Shown: positions 36,618 through 45,526 of the stretch, piece by piece
Layout of the letters: each line of letters opens with the position of its first letter
How positions within the stretch are numbered: position 1 is the first letter of the stretch
Assembly: GCA_963823435.1 (NCBI GenBank)
Contig: CAWGLN010000002.1
Span: 62,001 to 126,000 of the forward strand
From: CAKZML01 sp963823435
GTDB taxonomy: Bacteria > Pseudomonadota > Gammaproteobacteria > Steroidobacterales > BM003
Length of the DNA: 64,000 nucleotides
Reading direction: 5' to 3'
Translations under genes and position numbers: made by a program
Notes under the pieces: model-generated
Database searches by the model: none
Told to the model about the DNA's origin: nothing
What the model saw: only the letters and a program-made list of their open reading frames with translations

Positions 36618-36940
36618 TGGTGCCCGGGGCCGGAATCGAACCGGCATGGAGTTGCCCCCGAGGGATTTTCTTACCCACTACAGCTTTCGCTGCTGCGACC
36701 AGCGCATTTGGGGTCTGGACTTTCTCTTTGCCTTGCCGCCTGGGCGGTTTAGGCAGGAGCCGTCAAGTCTCTACACTTTCCACGACGACCGTTCCGGCCG
36801 TCGGGCTTAGCTCGGGATTGCCATCACCGCTACCACAGGTGCTGAGGTTTCCCCGAATTTGACTCCATTCACACCGACAGTTTCCTGCCGAGTGCTCAAT
36901 ATTTTAAGTCCCTTGCGTCTACCAATTTCGCCACCCGGGC
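36618..36940 (-). tRNA. tRNA-Leu (UAA) interrupted by a group I intron
   Basis: 5' exon 36906-36940 (35 nt) and 3' exon 36618-36669 (52 nt). Joined they give an 87-nt class II tRNA with encoded CCA. The acceptor stem GCCCGGG/CCCGGGC pairs fully. The D-arm is TGGCGAAATTGGTAGACGCA. The anticodon stem AGGGA/TCCCT closes the loop CTTAAAA with UAA. A variable arm (CGGGGGCAACTCCAT) and T-arm (GCCGGTTCGATTCCGGC) follow. Without removing 236 nt the anticodon arm cannot form. The break lies after U34 of the anticodon, the same position as in cyanobacterial tRNA-Leu(UAA) introns. Confidence 0.92.
36670..36905 (-). ncRNA. Group I self-splicing intron in tRNA-Leu(UAA)
   Basis: 236 nt, no open reading frame for a homing endonuclease. 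The 5' exon ends in U and the intron ends in G (position 36670), as group I introns require. A GAG in TATTGAGCAC can pair with exon CUU to form P1 with the U-G splice-site pair. Core elements on the minus strand are a Q-like AATCCCGAGCTAAGC (36805-36819), R-like AGAGACT (36766-36772) followed by TGACGGC, and S-like AAAGAGAAAGTCC (36717-36729). GACT of R and AGTC of S can form P7. These resemble the cyanobacterial tRNA-Leu intron class closely. Confidence 0.9.
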
Positions 36941-37114
36941 TAGGGATGATGAAGGCGTATTGTAATGCTTTGCCCGCCCCAAGTGTAACTTGATCTCATC
37001 CCAATATATCGGGCCGGGGAATACCCACTTTTTTGTCTCTACTACTAGCCCTTATACCTGAATAGCGGATAGTAGGACTCTGTGACCTTTACACGGAATC
37101 GGAGGGTTCCCGTG

Positions 37115-37563
37115 ATGATTAACGTATCCGAATTCATGACTGTTGAGCTGTTTACGCTTCAACCCCACGATACGCTGGAGGATGCCGCAGTCAGTTGATG
37201 CGTGAAAAGCGTATCCGGCATGTGCCGATAGTCAATGACAAGGGTGTTGCTGGTGGGCCTGGTGACCTTGAGTGACGTGCTTGGCGGTTTCCGATTCGAC
37301 CCTGCGGGATGACTGCCGATCGGGCCGATACGTCCTGCATAACCCTGGCCGATGTCATGACCACCGATGTGATTACCGTCGACGAGCATGCCAGCCTGCG
37401 CCAGTGCGCCCTTTTCCTGGAGGGGCACAAGATCAGTTGTCTGCCGGTGGTCACCCACGGCAAGCTTCGCGGCATCATTACCGATACCGACTTCGTCGCC
37501 GTGGCGATCAACCTGATTGAACAAATGGAACACATAGAGGCCACAGAGTTCGACGATTTCTAG
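37115..37563 (+). CDS. CBS-domain pair protein (frameshifted)
   Basis: About 145-150 aa, cytoplasmic. MINVSEFMTVELFTLQPHDTLEDAA and LMREKRIRHVPIVNDKG with LVGLVTLSDVL form the first CBS motif. LADVMTTDVITVDEHASLRQ and CLPVVTHGKLRGIITDTDFVAVAI form the second. At least three frame changes occur before 37330, while the second half is clean. Stand-alone CBS pairs often bind adenine nucleotides and act as energy sensors; the partner is unknown. A decayed MITE copy follows directly after its stop. Confidence 0.8.
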
Positions 37564-37699
37564 GGAGGTCTATGATTTATTCAGGACAAGGTAGATTGTG
37601 AGCGGAACAGCTCAGATTCAAGATGCCACGCACTCGCAAAAACCGGCTCGCGGGGATTGGCAATACCGCAGCTGGATGTTTTAGACCCAGGACACGGAG
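37564..37699 (+). mobile_element. MITE-like element, copy 3 (decayed, right end missing)
   Basis: The left end reads GGAGGTCTATGATTTATTC. The interior AGATTGTGAGCGGAACAGCTCAGATTCAAG and GATGTTTTAGACCCAGGACACG correspond to copy 1 at lower identity. No right terminal repeat is present; the copy stops against the 3' end of the ALDH gene at 37700. Confidence 0.62.
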
Positions 37700-39128
37700 T
37701 CAGGCGTCGTACCCGTAAATGGATTTTACTTCCAGAAAGTCCTCTACCCCGAACCTCCCCCACTCCCGTCCATTGCCCGATTGCTTGTAGCCGCCGAACG
37801 GCGCCATATCCACAAGATGGGCTCCGTTGATATGCACCATACCGGCGCGTATCCTGCCCGCCACCCGCAGGGCCCTGGCATGATCGCCAGAGGATATGTA
37901 GCTGGACAGGCCATAGGGTGTGTCGTTGGCAATACGTATGGCGTCTTCCTCGTCCTTGTAGGGGATGATGCATAGCACGGGTCCGAAGACTTCCTCGCGC
38001 GCGATTGTCATGTCATTACTGACGTGGCCAAACACCGTGGGTTTCACGTAAAAGCCCCTGCCCAGCCCATCGGGTCTGCCGGTTCCGCCGGCCACCAGCC
38101 TGGCGCCCTCGTTAATGCCTGTCTGAATCAGACCCTGAATTTTTTCCCACTGGCTGGCATTCACCACCGGCCCCATCCAGGTGCCTTCGGTCCTGGGATC
38201 ACCGACCCGGGTTTTCCCCGCCACGGCGGCCGCGATCTGTTCGGCCTCGTCGAGGCGCTCCTCGGGCACCAGCATACGGGTTGGCGCGTTGCAGGATTGT
38301 CCACTGTTGTGGAAACAGGTGGCTGCGCCACCCCTCACGGCCCGCACCAGGTCGGCATCATCCAGGATGATGTAGGGCGATTTACCCCCCAGTTCCTGGG
38401 ACACCCGCTTCACGGTGTCCGCGGCCGCCTTGGCCACCGCCACCCCTGCCCGTGTCGAACCGGTGAAGGAAACCATGTCGATATCCGGGTGGGACGAGAT
38501 CGGCGCGCCAACCCCCGGCCCGTCGCCATTGATCATGTTGTAAACACCTGCGGGCACCCCTGCCGCGTGCAGAACCTCGCTGAAGATGCAGGCGCTCAGG
38601 GCCGACACTTCGCTGGGCTTTAATACCATGGTGCAGCCCGCCGCCAGTGCCGGCGCGACTTTTGCCGCCACCTGGTTCATCGGCCAGTTCCAGGGTGTGA
38701 TCAGGCCGGCGACGCCTATGGGTTCGCGAACGATCATCGCGCCTTCCACCCTTTCTTCCCAATGCATGGTTTTCATCGCCTGCAAGGCGCCGCCGATGTG
38801 CTGGTCACCGGAATCGACCTGGGCGCCCCTGGCCAGCCACATGGGCGCGCCCATCTCGTCACAGATGGCCAGGGCGATGTCTTCCTTGCGCTTGTCGTAC
38901 TCGACGAGGATCGCCTCGAGAAGTTCAATGCGCTCCTGCTTGCTGCTGCGCGAGTAGCTTGCAAACGCCTTCCTCGCGGCAGCCACGGCCAGGTCCACAT
39001 CGGCCGGTGAGCCCATGGAAATGATTCCTGCAACCGACTCGCTGGCGGGATTGATGACCTCGACAACTGCGTGCGGTTACCGGGTCTACCCACTGCCCGT
39101 TGATATAGAACTGTCTGAATTCATACAT
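37700..39128 (-). CDS. NAD-dependent aldehyde dehydrogenase (frameshifted near 5' end)
   Basis: About 475 aa. It begins MYEFRQFYINGQWVDPV at ATG 39128, shifts near 39070, and continues GSPADVDLAVAAARKAF to the end in one frame. ITPWNWPMNQVAAKVAPALA and VSFTGSTRAG are the NAD-binding motifs, QELGGKSPYI carries the general base Glu, and FHNSGQSCNAPTRM the catalytic Cys. A broad-range ALDH; substrate not evident. Transcribed after alanine dehydrogenase with a 132-bp gap. Confidence 0.92.
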
Positions 39129-39260
39129 GGCTGTACTCCGCCGTTAACTGCCGACTGCGCAGGTCGGTCTGAATGGACCGTGCATTGTAGTTGCCGGTCA
39201 AAAAAAAGGACAAGCAACCAAGGGTTGCCTGCCCTCTTGACGTCGGCCCTTGATTGCTGG

Positions 39261-40367
39261 TCAGGCTCCGTAGGGAACGTATTCCAGGCCCAGGTCGTCG
39301 GCCACTGCCTTGTAGGTGACCTTGCCCGCATGCACATTCAGGCCATTCAGCAAGTGCGCATCCTCTTGCACAGCCTTCTCCCAACCCTTGGCGGCCAGGG
39401 CATGCACGAAAGGCAGCGTGGAGTTATTCAAGGCATAGGCCGAGGTCCTTGCCACCGCGCCGGGCATATTCGTTACACAGTAGTGGACGACACCTTCCTC
39501 CACATAAATCGGGTCGGCATGACTGGTTGGGCGACTGGTTTCGAAACAGCCACCCTGGTCGATGGAAATATCCACCATGGCAGAACCGTTGCGCATACGC
39601 TTGACCATGTCACGCGTGACCAACTTGGGGGCAGCGGCGCCAGGCAACAACACCGAGCCAATGACCAGGTCGGCATCCGTGACATAGCGGTCAATGGCGT
39701 CTACCGTCGAGTAGACCGTCTTGAGTTGATTACCGAACAAATCAGACAATTCCCGCATGCGCTTCAGGGAGCGGTCGATAACCACCACCTCGGCACGCAG
39801 ACCCACCGCCATTTCTGCCGCCGCCGTGCCGGCCACGCCGCCACCGAGGATCACGACCTTGGCCGGGGCAACACCGGGTACGCCACCCAGCAGTACGCCG
39901 GAACCGCCGGAAGCCTTTTGCAAACAGTACGCGCCGACCTGGACGGACATGCGGCCGGCCACTTCGCTCATGGGGACCAACAAGGGCAGGCTGCCATCAT
40001 CCGCCGTCACCGTTTCATAGGCGATTGCCGTCGCGCCGCTCTTCATCAAGCCGGCCGTCTGCTTGGGATCGGGGGCCAGGTGCAGATAGGTGAAAAGGAC
40101 CTGGCCGGGACGCAACATTTCGCATTCCACCAGTTGTGGTTCCTTGACCTTCACGATCATCTCGGCCTGCTCGAATACCGCCTTGGCGCTATCGGCAATA
40201 CGCGCACCGGCCGCGATATACTCCTCGTCACTGCTGCCAATCCCTGCGCCGGCACCGGTCTGCACAACCACCTCGTGGCCCGCGTGCACCAGGTCCCTGA
40301 CGCTTGAGGGAACCAGGCCGACACGGTATTCATGATTTTTTATTTCTTTTGGTACACCAATCAGCAT
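39261..40367 (-). CDS. ald: Alanine dehydrogenase
   Basis: 368 aa, standard length. MLIGVPKEIKNHEYRVGLVP is the family N-terminus. YLHLAPDPKQT holds the catalytic His, and VVILGGGVAGTAAAEMAVGL is the NAD-binding Rossmann motif. HADPIYVEEGVVHYCVTNMPGAVARTSA is also conserved. It interconverts L-alanine with pyruvate and ammonium. A divergent Lrp/AsnC gene 139 bp away is the likely regulator, as in other ald loci. Confidence 0.96.
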   Translation of the reverse strand: MLIGVPKEIKNHEYRVGLVPSSVRDLVHAGHEVVVQTGAGAGIGSSDEEYIAAGARIADSAKAVFEQAEMIVKVKEPQLVECEMLRPGQVLFTYLHLAPDPKQTAGLMKSGATAIAYETVTADDGSLPLLVPMSEVAGRMSVQVGAYCLQKASGGSGVLLGGVPGVAPAKVVILGGGVAGTAAAEMAVGLRAEVVVIDRSLKRMRELSDLFGNQLKTVYSTVDAIDRYVTDADLVIGSVLLPGAAAPKLVTRDMVKRMRNGSAMVDISIDQGGCFETSRPTSHADPIYVEEGVVHYCVTNMPGAVARTSAYALNNSTLPFVHALAAKGWEKAVQEDAHLLNGLNVHAGKVTYKAVADDLGLEYVPYGA

Positions 40368-40506
40368 GACGAATACTCCCTAGAATTTGACCAGGCACAA
40401 GTTGCCGCCTAGCCAGTCATCATACCTGTGGGCCGCTGCAATTTGCTTGCTTTTCAATGAGCTTTGCGACCAGAATCGCAAGATTCCACCACTCCAGAGT
40501 CATTGT

Positions 40507-40986
40507 ATGATGGAAAATTCGAAATTCCTGCCGGATAAGACTGATCGGGCCATTTTGCGTGAATTGCAGACAGACGGCCGAATAAGCAATGTGGAATTGG
40601 CGCGCAGGGTCAATCTGTCCGAATCTGCCTGTCTGCGACGGGTTCGCGTGCTGGAGGACCAGGGCGTGATTGATGGTTACGTGGGCCTGGTCAACGCCGC
40701 CAAGGCAGGTCTGCCGGGAAACGTGTTTGTTCGCATTACCCTGCAGCGCCAGCAACAAAAGGACCTGGAAGAATTCGAGGCCGCGGTCAGACGGGTGCCG
40801 GAGGTCATGGAGTGTTACCTGATGACCGGTGACTCGGATTACCTGTTGCGGGTTGTGGTGGCCAATGCACCGGACTTCGAACGCCTGCACTACCAGCAAC
40901 TCACGCGCTTGCCCGGCGTGGCCCGCGTCCACTCCGGTTTCGCCCTGCGCACGGTGATCAAGCGTACGGCGATACCCATTGACTAG
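40507..40986 (+). CDS. Lrp/AsnC-family transcriptional regulator
   Basis: 159 aa. N-terminal winged helix DRAILRELQTDGRISNVELARRVNLSES with recognition helix ACLRRVRVLEDQGVI, then the RAM ligand-binding domain (VRITLQRQQQKDLEEFEAAV, VMECYLMTGDSDYLLRVVV). It is divergent to ald and should respond to an amino acid, probably alanine or a branched-chain amino acid. ATG at 40507 or 40510. Confidence 0.93.
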   Translation: MMENSKFLPDKTDRAILRELQTDGRISNVELARRVNLSESACLRRVRVLEDQGVIDGYVGLVNAAKAGLPGNVFVRITLQRQQQKDLEEFEAAVRRVPEVMECYLMTGDSDYLLRVVVANAPDFERLHYQQLTRLPGVARVHSGFALRTVIKRTAIPID

Positions 40987-41006
40987 GCAGAGGCCGGACG
41001 TTCGAC

Positions 41007-41949
41007 ATGACCGAAATTATTGATCCTGGACCGTCAGGCTGCGACTCTATCACCAGTATGTTCGTGACGCCGGTCTGGCCTGACCTGGACGTGCTCGAAG
41101 CCAGCGACCCCCTGGCCTTGCCCGCAGGAGTCGAACAGGTGCAGATCGCATTGGGCCCGCCTGATATGCTCGCGACAGCGATTCCGGCCATGCCCGCCTT
41201 GCGCTGGGCCCAGTCCACGTGGGCCGGGGTGGAGCCCCTGCTGAGGCCCCGATCTTCCCAGGAATTACCTGCTGAGCGGGGTCAAGGATGTGTTTGGCAT
41301 GCAGATGGCCGAGTATTGCCTGTGTTACATGCTGGCCCACGAACGCCAGGTGATCGAGCGCGACCATTCCCGGCACCTCGGTGTGTGGCAACACGACAAG
41401 CCCGGAAAACTGGCCGGGAAACACGTGGTGTTGCTGGGACTGGGTTCTATCGGCGCTGAAATCGCCCTGCGTTGCGACAGTTTGGTATGAAAACCACCGG
41501 CGTCACGCTGTCGGGTCGAGCTGGCAAGCAGGTAGACGCGTGTTTCCCGGTGCAGGAACTGCCTGAGGTGGCAGCCAGCGCTGATTACCTCGTCATGAGC
41601 CTGCCGGGAACCCCGGCTACCCGGCACCTGGTGGATGCCGCGTGTGCTGGCAGCCATGCCACAACATGCGCTGCTGATAAACGTGGGCCGTGGCCACAGC
41701 ATTGACGAGCAGGCGCTGGATTCGGCCCTGCGTGACGGCTCACTTGGAGGCGCCGTACTGGATGTGTTCGAGACCGAACCACTGCCAAAGGGACATTTCC
41801 TCTGGAGCACTCCGGGGCTTCAAATCACCTCGCACACGGCGGCAGTGAGCTATGTGGAAGATATCGCACCACTATTCGTGACCAACCTGAAGCGCTACCT
41901 GGATGGCGGGGTACCGGATTTCCTGGTGGACTTTGAACGCGGGTATTGA
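41007..41949 (+). CDS. D-2-hydroxyacid dehydrogenase family protein (frameshifted)
   Basis: About 310 aa across four frames (changes near 41245, 41485 and 41640). MAEYCLCYMLAHERQ and LAGKHVVLLGLGSIGAEIA form the NAD-binding entry. ASADYLVMSLPGTPATRHLVDA, HALLINVGRGHSIDEQAL and GGAVLDVFETEPLPKG are the dehydrogenase signatures, with the catalytic His in ITSHTAAVSY. It lies 20 bp after the Lrp gene on the same strand. Reduces a 2-oxoacid or glyoxylate-like compound; substrate unknown. Confidence 0.85.
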
Positions 41950-42309
41950 ACGCGGGAATCTATGCCAATCGAGCGCGGCCGGGACGGGCATGAAGAGGAT
42001 CTCCACTGCGAATCCCGCTACCCGTGAAGCGTGTGGCAAAGGTTTTGCGTGCAAACCTTGCTGCCCCCTCATGGGGTCTGTAAGAATCGGGCATGGCGGC
42101 GCCCTGTACCCGGGCCGGTTTGGTGGCGAATGTTCGAGCCGGGAATTGGCATGCGGCTAAGGACAAACAGGCCTTATACCCCGGATATTCGACATGCCCG
42201 TGAGGTATCACGGACACCAGCAACATAGAAGCTGGCGCTTTTTTAGACGCAAGATACACGTTCATGACCCGATTACAGGCTCCCTAACTCTCTGAGGACG
42301 TTCGAAGGT
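41950..42309. other. Intergenic region with a half MITE-like copy (see 42221-42284)
   Basis: 360 bp. Apart from the element remnant I see no gene. Frames on either strand lack family resemblance. Confidence 0.45.
42221..42284 (+). mobile_element. MITE-like element, right-half remnant
   Basis: CAACATAGAAGCTGG, TTTTTTAGACGCAAGATACACG and TTACAGGCTCC follow the right third of copy 1 in order. The left part and most of the terminal repeat have been lost. Confidence 0.55.
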
Positions 42310-43884
42310 ATGACCCAGCAGTTCAAATTGACCTATTCGACCATGTTTTCTCCACCGGAAGCCCTGCATACCCGCTTCGAAGATGCCCTTGCCTCGGTCA
42401 AGAGTCAGCTTGGTCAAACCCACGGACACTATGTCAATGGTGAGAACATGGCGGCCGGTCGCACACGCGAGAAGCGCAGTCCGATCGACCAGGACCTGGT
42501 ACTGGGCCGGTTTGCCGACGGTACGCCCGAGGAGACGGAGATGGCAATCGACGCTGCGCGCAAGGCGTTCCCCGCCTGGCGCAATATGCAGTACAGCGAG
42601 CGCAACCGGATCTTGCGCAAAGCGGCCAGCCTGATTGAAGAGCGTGTTTACGAAATATCGGCTGCGGTCGCCCTGGAAGTGGGCAAGAACCGGATGGAAG
42701 CCCTGGGTGAGGTGCAGGAGACGGCCGATTTCTTCAATGTGTACTGCGACGATTTCGAGAAAAATAACGGCTTTCGATCACGCCTTGCCTGATGACCCTT
42801 TGGAAGGCTTCAAAAGCACCAATCGCTCCGTGATGAAGCCACTGGGCGTATGGGCGGTAATTGCTCCCTTTAATTTTCCCTTCGCCCTGGCCGGGGGCCC
42901 GGTGGCCGCGGCGCTGGTGACCGGCAATACGGTGGTGTTGAAGGGTGCTACCGACACACCCTGGTCCGGACGCATGCTGGCGGACTGCCTGCATGACGCC
43001 GGCATCCCGCCGGGCGTGTTCAATTTTGTGAATGGCACGGCCAGGGACGTCGGCCATGTATTGGTGGAGCATCCGAGTGTCGCAGGGATTACCTTTACCG
43101 GTTCCTACAAGGCAGGTATGCATATTTATCGGAGCCTCGCTGCCGGCCCTATCCGCGACCCTGCATCATCGAGATGGGTGGCAAGAACGCCACCATCGTG
43201 ACACGTAGCGCCGATCTCGACAGGGCGGCCGTAGGTATTGTGCGATCGGCTTTTGGCTTGAGTGGGCAGAAGTGTTCCGCCCTGTCCCGGCTGTACGTGG
43301 ATGAATCGGTAGCCGATGAACTGATCGTTAAGTTACAGGCAGGAAATGGCAAGATACGCATGGGTGATCCTACCGAGAGAGTCAACTGGCTGGGTCCGGT
43401 TGCCAACCGTGGCGGCCTACGAGAGTTTTGCCGGTTATTGCGAGCAATTGCACGCGGCCGGCGCACAGATACTCAGCGGTGGCGAACAGACGCGTGACGG
43501 CGATTTGGAGCAGGGTTTTTATTGCCAGCCCACCCTGGCTGAGTTGGCACTGGATCACGCTTGTGGAAAGAGGAAATGTTCGTGCCGATCCTGACCCTGG
43601 CCAGGGTGCCAGACCGCGAGACAGCCATGGAGTTGACCAATGGCGTGGACCAGGGTCTGACCGCCGGTATCTACGGTAGCGAGGACGACGTACGCTGGTT
43701 CCTGGATGGCGTTGAGGCCGGCGTGACTTACGCCAACCGACCCCAGGGGGCGACCACCGGCGCCTGGCCCGGTTACCAGCCATTCGGTGGGTGGAAAGGT
43801 TCAGGCAGCACGGGCAAGGCGATCGCAAGTTTTTACTACCTGCCCCTGTATTTGCGAGAGCAGTCGCAAACGGTGGTCGAATAG
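42310..43884 (+). CDS. Aldehyde dehydrogenase, P5C-dehydrogenase-like (frameshifted)
   Basis: About 520 aa, spread over five frames (changes near 42780, 43165, 43410 and 43560). RSPIDQDLVLGRFADGTPEETEMAI, ETADFFNVYCDDFEKNNGF and APFNFPFALAGGPVAAALVTGNTVVLKG place it near L-glutamate-gamma-semialdehyde (1-pyrroline-5-carboxylate) dehydrogenases. EMGGKNATIV carries the Glu and SGQKCSALSRLYVDE the catalytic Cys. Would convert P5C to glutamate with NAD. It is next to a class III aminotransferase on the same strand. Frame breaks fall inside conserved sequence, so errors are likely. Confidence 0.87.
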
Positions 43885-44119
43885 ACATTGATGCAGCGTC
43901 TTTCAATGCAACCGGCGGTCGCTCAATTCGAACAGAATGGGCAGGGCGATCCTGGATGACTCATACAGGCTGTCTCCTTTGTGGTGGCACAGCAAGCCCG
44001 GCCGGGCCGTTGACGATGCAACACTTGCGTGCGGGTACGCTAGCCGCCCGCAAGAGGGCCCGGGATTGTCGTACTGACATGAACAAAAAGATTCGAATTA
44101 TTTGGATAAGGAACGTGAC

Positions 44120-45443
44120 GTGAGCAAGCAACATATCAAGACAGAGCTACCCGGGCCTCGCGCCCGTGCATTAATGGCGCGCGACGCAAAGGTAGTAGCA
44201 CCCTGTTATCCACGTGACTATGGCTTTGTGATGGACCATGGCAAGGGTGCCGAAGTCTGGGACGTGGATGGAAATCGGTTCCTTGATTTCATGGCCGGTA
44301 TTGCCGTGTGCTCGACCGGCCACAGCCACCCCGATGTGGTCAATGCGATCAAGTCCGCTGCCGACAAGTTTCTGCACATTTCATCCGACTACTGGCACGA
44401 GTACCAGGTCTCGCTCGCAGAGACCATGGCCCGACTGGCGCCCATGCAAGAACAGGCGATGACTTTTTTCGCCAATTCCGGTACGGAAACCGTGGAAGGC
44501 GCCCTGAAACTTGCCCGCTATGTGACGGGCCGTCAGCGGTTTATCGGTTTCCTCGGTGGCTTTCACGGTCGCACCATGGGTTCGCTGTCCTTTACCTCCA
44601 GCAAGCACACCCAGCAGGCAGGGTTTTTCCCGACCATGCCCGGTGTCACCCATGTCCCTTACCCCAATAATTATCGGCCGGTGTTCCAGGGCGAGGACCA
44701 GGGCAAGGCAGTACTCAGATACATAGAGCAATTGTTCAAACACAACCTGCCACCGGAGGAGGTGGCCGGCATGCTGATCGAACCCATCCAGGGTGAAGGT
44801 GGCTACCTGGTACCGCCTGATGGTTTTCTGCGGGTCTGCGGGAGTTATGCGACAGGCACGGCATCCTGCTGATCTTCGACGAGGTTCAGAGTGGCGTGGG
44901 CCGCAGCGGCAAGATGTTTGCCTGTGAGAACTGGAAGGTTGAGCCAGACATCATGACCCTGGCCAAGGGACTGGGCTCGGGTATGCCTATCGGTTTGATC
45001 GTTGCGCGCCAGAGCATCATGAGCAAATGGAAACACGGTTCTCATGGCAATACCTTCGGGGGCAATCCCGTTGAGTTGCGCCGCCGCACTGGCGACCCTG
45101 GAACTGGTTGAAAAACACTATGCCGCCAATGCGGCCGAAGTCGGCGGTTATTTCATGCAAGCGCCTGGAGGAACTGGCCACACGGTATCCGGTCATCGGC
45201 CAGGTGCGCGGCCGCGGGCTGATGATAGGTATGGAGCTGGTGAAGGACCGCAAGGACAAGGAACCAGCCAAGAGCATTTGTGATGCGCTGGTACGCAAGG
45301 CATTCCAGAACGGCTTGCTGCTGTTGAGTTGTGGCGCAAGCACGGTGCGCTTTATGCCGCCACTGATGGTGGACCGTGCGACGATTGATGAGGCCATGGG
45401 CATAATCGAAACCAGCCTGGCCGAGGTGCTGGCGGAACAGTAG
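44120..45443 (+). CDS. Class III (GabT-like) aminotransferase (frameshifted)
   Basis: About 440 aa. GTG start at 44120 with AAGGA eight bases upstream. AVCSTGHSHPDVVNAIKSAA, TFFANSGTETVEGALKLARY, FIGFLGGFHGRTMGSLS, LIFDEVQSGVGRSGKMFACE and TLAKGLGSGMPIGLIVARQ (PLP Lys) are all class III omega-aminotransferase motifs. Frame changes near 44850, 45070 and 45165. Likely donors are 4-aminobutyrate, beta-alanine or an omega-amino acid. The preceding ALDH could oxidise the semialdehyde product. Confidence 0.88.
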
Positions 45444-45526
45444 GCTGCGCGTAGCGCTGAATATCGAACAGATAGACGGACCAGGAGAGGCGTCAAGCAT
45501 GATGCACAAGGCAAGCAGATTGATCA

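Noticed and set aside
44020..44060. Imperfect hairpin TTGCGTGCGGGT…GCCCGCAA upstream of the class III aminotransferase
   Set aside because: Several mismatches and no T-run. Not distinguishable from chance in GC-rich DNA.
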